Shown here in pieces: positions 5,512-6,188 of a DNA stretch of 6,188 nucleotides (positions within the stretch are counted from its first letter, which is position 1; each line of letters starts with the position of its first letter). The notes below the pieces were generated by a model. That model worked only from the letters and a program-made list of their open reading frames with translations. It was not told the DNA's origin and made no database searches. This DNA is from Armatimonadota bacterium. GTDB lineage: Bacteria; Armatimonadota; Zipacnadia; Zipacnadales; JABUFB01. Location of the stretch: contig JAGPGE010000374.1 in the NCBI GenBank assembly GCA_018056145.1, positions 1 to 6,188 of the forward strand, given 5' to 3'. A program made the translations under genes and the position numbers.

Positions 5512-6188
5512 CTACAGCCCCAACCGCTCACGGTGCGTCTTCAGAACCAGCTCCAGAGCACTCTCGATCATCTCCCGCTGGCCCGGATGCGGTTCGACCG
5601 ACCGATCAGCGATGTCCGATGGCCCCCGGCCCAAGAGCGCCCGCAAGGAGTTCTCCACGCACGGCCCCAGCCAGGTCAGCGAGTAGCCACCCTCAAGCAC
5701 CAGCACCAGCCGCCCCGCGCAAGTCTCGTCGGCAGTCCGCGCCAGCAGTGCCGTCCAGTCGTAGAAGGCCCTCGCCGAGCAGTCCATCTCCGCCAGCGGC
5801 TCGGCATGGTGAGGGTCGTAACCTGCGGAGACCAGGATGAGATCCGGCTGGAATTCGCGCAATGCCGGGGCCAGAAGCTCCTGCATCACCCGCGCATAGT
5901 GCGCATCCCCCGCGCCTCGGACCAGTGGCACGTTGATGGTATACCCGGCGCCCTCCTCGACACCCACCTCATCATATGATCCGGTCCCCGGGAATAGGCC
6001 GTGTTCGTGGATCGACGTGTAGAGTACATCCCGGCGGTGGTAGAAGAGCTCCTGCGTGCCGTTGCCATGGTGGACGTCGAAGTCCACGATGGCGATGCGC
6101 TCGGCCCCGTCGCGCAGGGCTGCTTCGGCGGCCAGCGCGACATTATTGAGGAAGCAGAAGCCCTTGATGACGTCTTCCCCCGCGTGGT
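5512..6188 (-). CDS. Histone deacetylase-like (class II type) zinc-dependent amidohydrolase, N-terminus outside window
   Basis: The frame is open from the right edge to TAG 5512, giving the last 224 residues; an internal GTG at 6087 is not the start. The family (HDAC/acetoin utilisation/acetylpolyamine amidohydrolase) removes acetyl groups from lysines or polyamines using zinc. Counting from the first visible residue, HAGEDVIKGFCFLNN follows the usual PPGHHA motif, which is cut by the window edge. VDFDVHHGNGTQ supplies zinc ligands Asp37 and His39, and SAGYD the third ligand Asp124. LEGGY holds the transition-state tyrosine Tyr168. LFPGTGSYDEVG is the typical substrate-channel segment and is closer to class II than to class I AcuC. 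All catalytic residues present in the fragment are conserved, so it is probably an active enzyme. The substrate is not determinable. The gene converges on the exported-protein gene, sharing the hairpin at 5443-5478. Confidence 0.93.
   Translation of the reverse strand, partial: HAGEDVIKGFCFLNNVALAAEAALRDGAERIAIVDFDVHHGNGTQELFYHRRDVLYTSIHEHGLFPGTGSYDEVGVEEGAGYTINVPLVRGAGDAHYARVMQELLAPALREFQPDLILVSAGYDPHHAEPLAEMDCSARAFYDWTALLARTADETCAGRLVLVLEGGYSLTWLGPCVENSLRALLGRGPSDIADRSVEPHPGQREMIESALELVLKTHRERLGL

Overview
The window is GC-rich, densely packed bacterial DNA. Shine-Dalgarno sequences are strong, there are two lipobox-bearing lipoproteins, and one gene appears to be transcribed without a leader. 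The mix of genes (a late PQQ-type beta-propeller fragment, an SDR, an arrestin-like protein, an XRE-HTH/TPR regulator, carboxypeptidase-regulatory-like lipoproteins and a class II-type deacetylase) recalls large-genome environmental phyla such as Armatimonadota or Planctomycetota. That is an impression from gene content and does not assign the organism.

Layout, left to right. (1) The C-terminal end of a PQQ-like beta-propeller protein (+) is followed 66 bases later by a complete short-chain dehydrogenase/reductase (+). (2) The SDR converges, with 13 bases between stop codons, on a small arrestin/Spo0M-like gene (-) that is broken by a one-base frameshift near 1455. (3) A two-gene minus-strand operon encodes a 536-residue HTH/coiled-coil/TPR regulator and, directly after its stop codon (TGA-ATG), a small lipoprotein with a carboxypeptidase-regulatory-like fold. 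It ends in a hairpin at 1679-1724. (4) An AT-rich divergent promoter region (3780-3944) separates the regulator from a second lipoprotein (+). This one has a similar N-terminal fold and a six-cysteine, unrecognised C-terminal part. (5) A small Sec-exported beta-rich protein (+) follows. (6) A perfect 15-bp hairpin lies between it and a convergent, window-truncated zinc-dependent deacetylase (-).

The centre of the window (about 1.68-5.48 kb) looks like one accessory locus: a cytoplasmic HTH/TPR regulator flanked on both sides by exported proteins, two of them lipoproteins with related folds. The likely reading is a regulator controlling, and perhaps responding to, envelope lipoproteins. The gene order and signals are visible in the sequence, but any sensing role is inference. 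The outer genes (propeller, SDR, deacetylase) look like ordinary neighbours with no evident link to this locus.

No tRNA, rRNA, CRISPR array, insertion sequence or attachment site was seen. No stretch longer than 300 bases lacks a gene.
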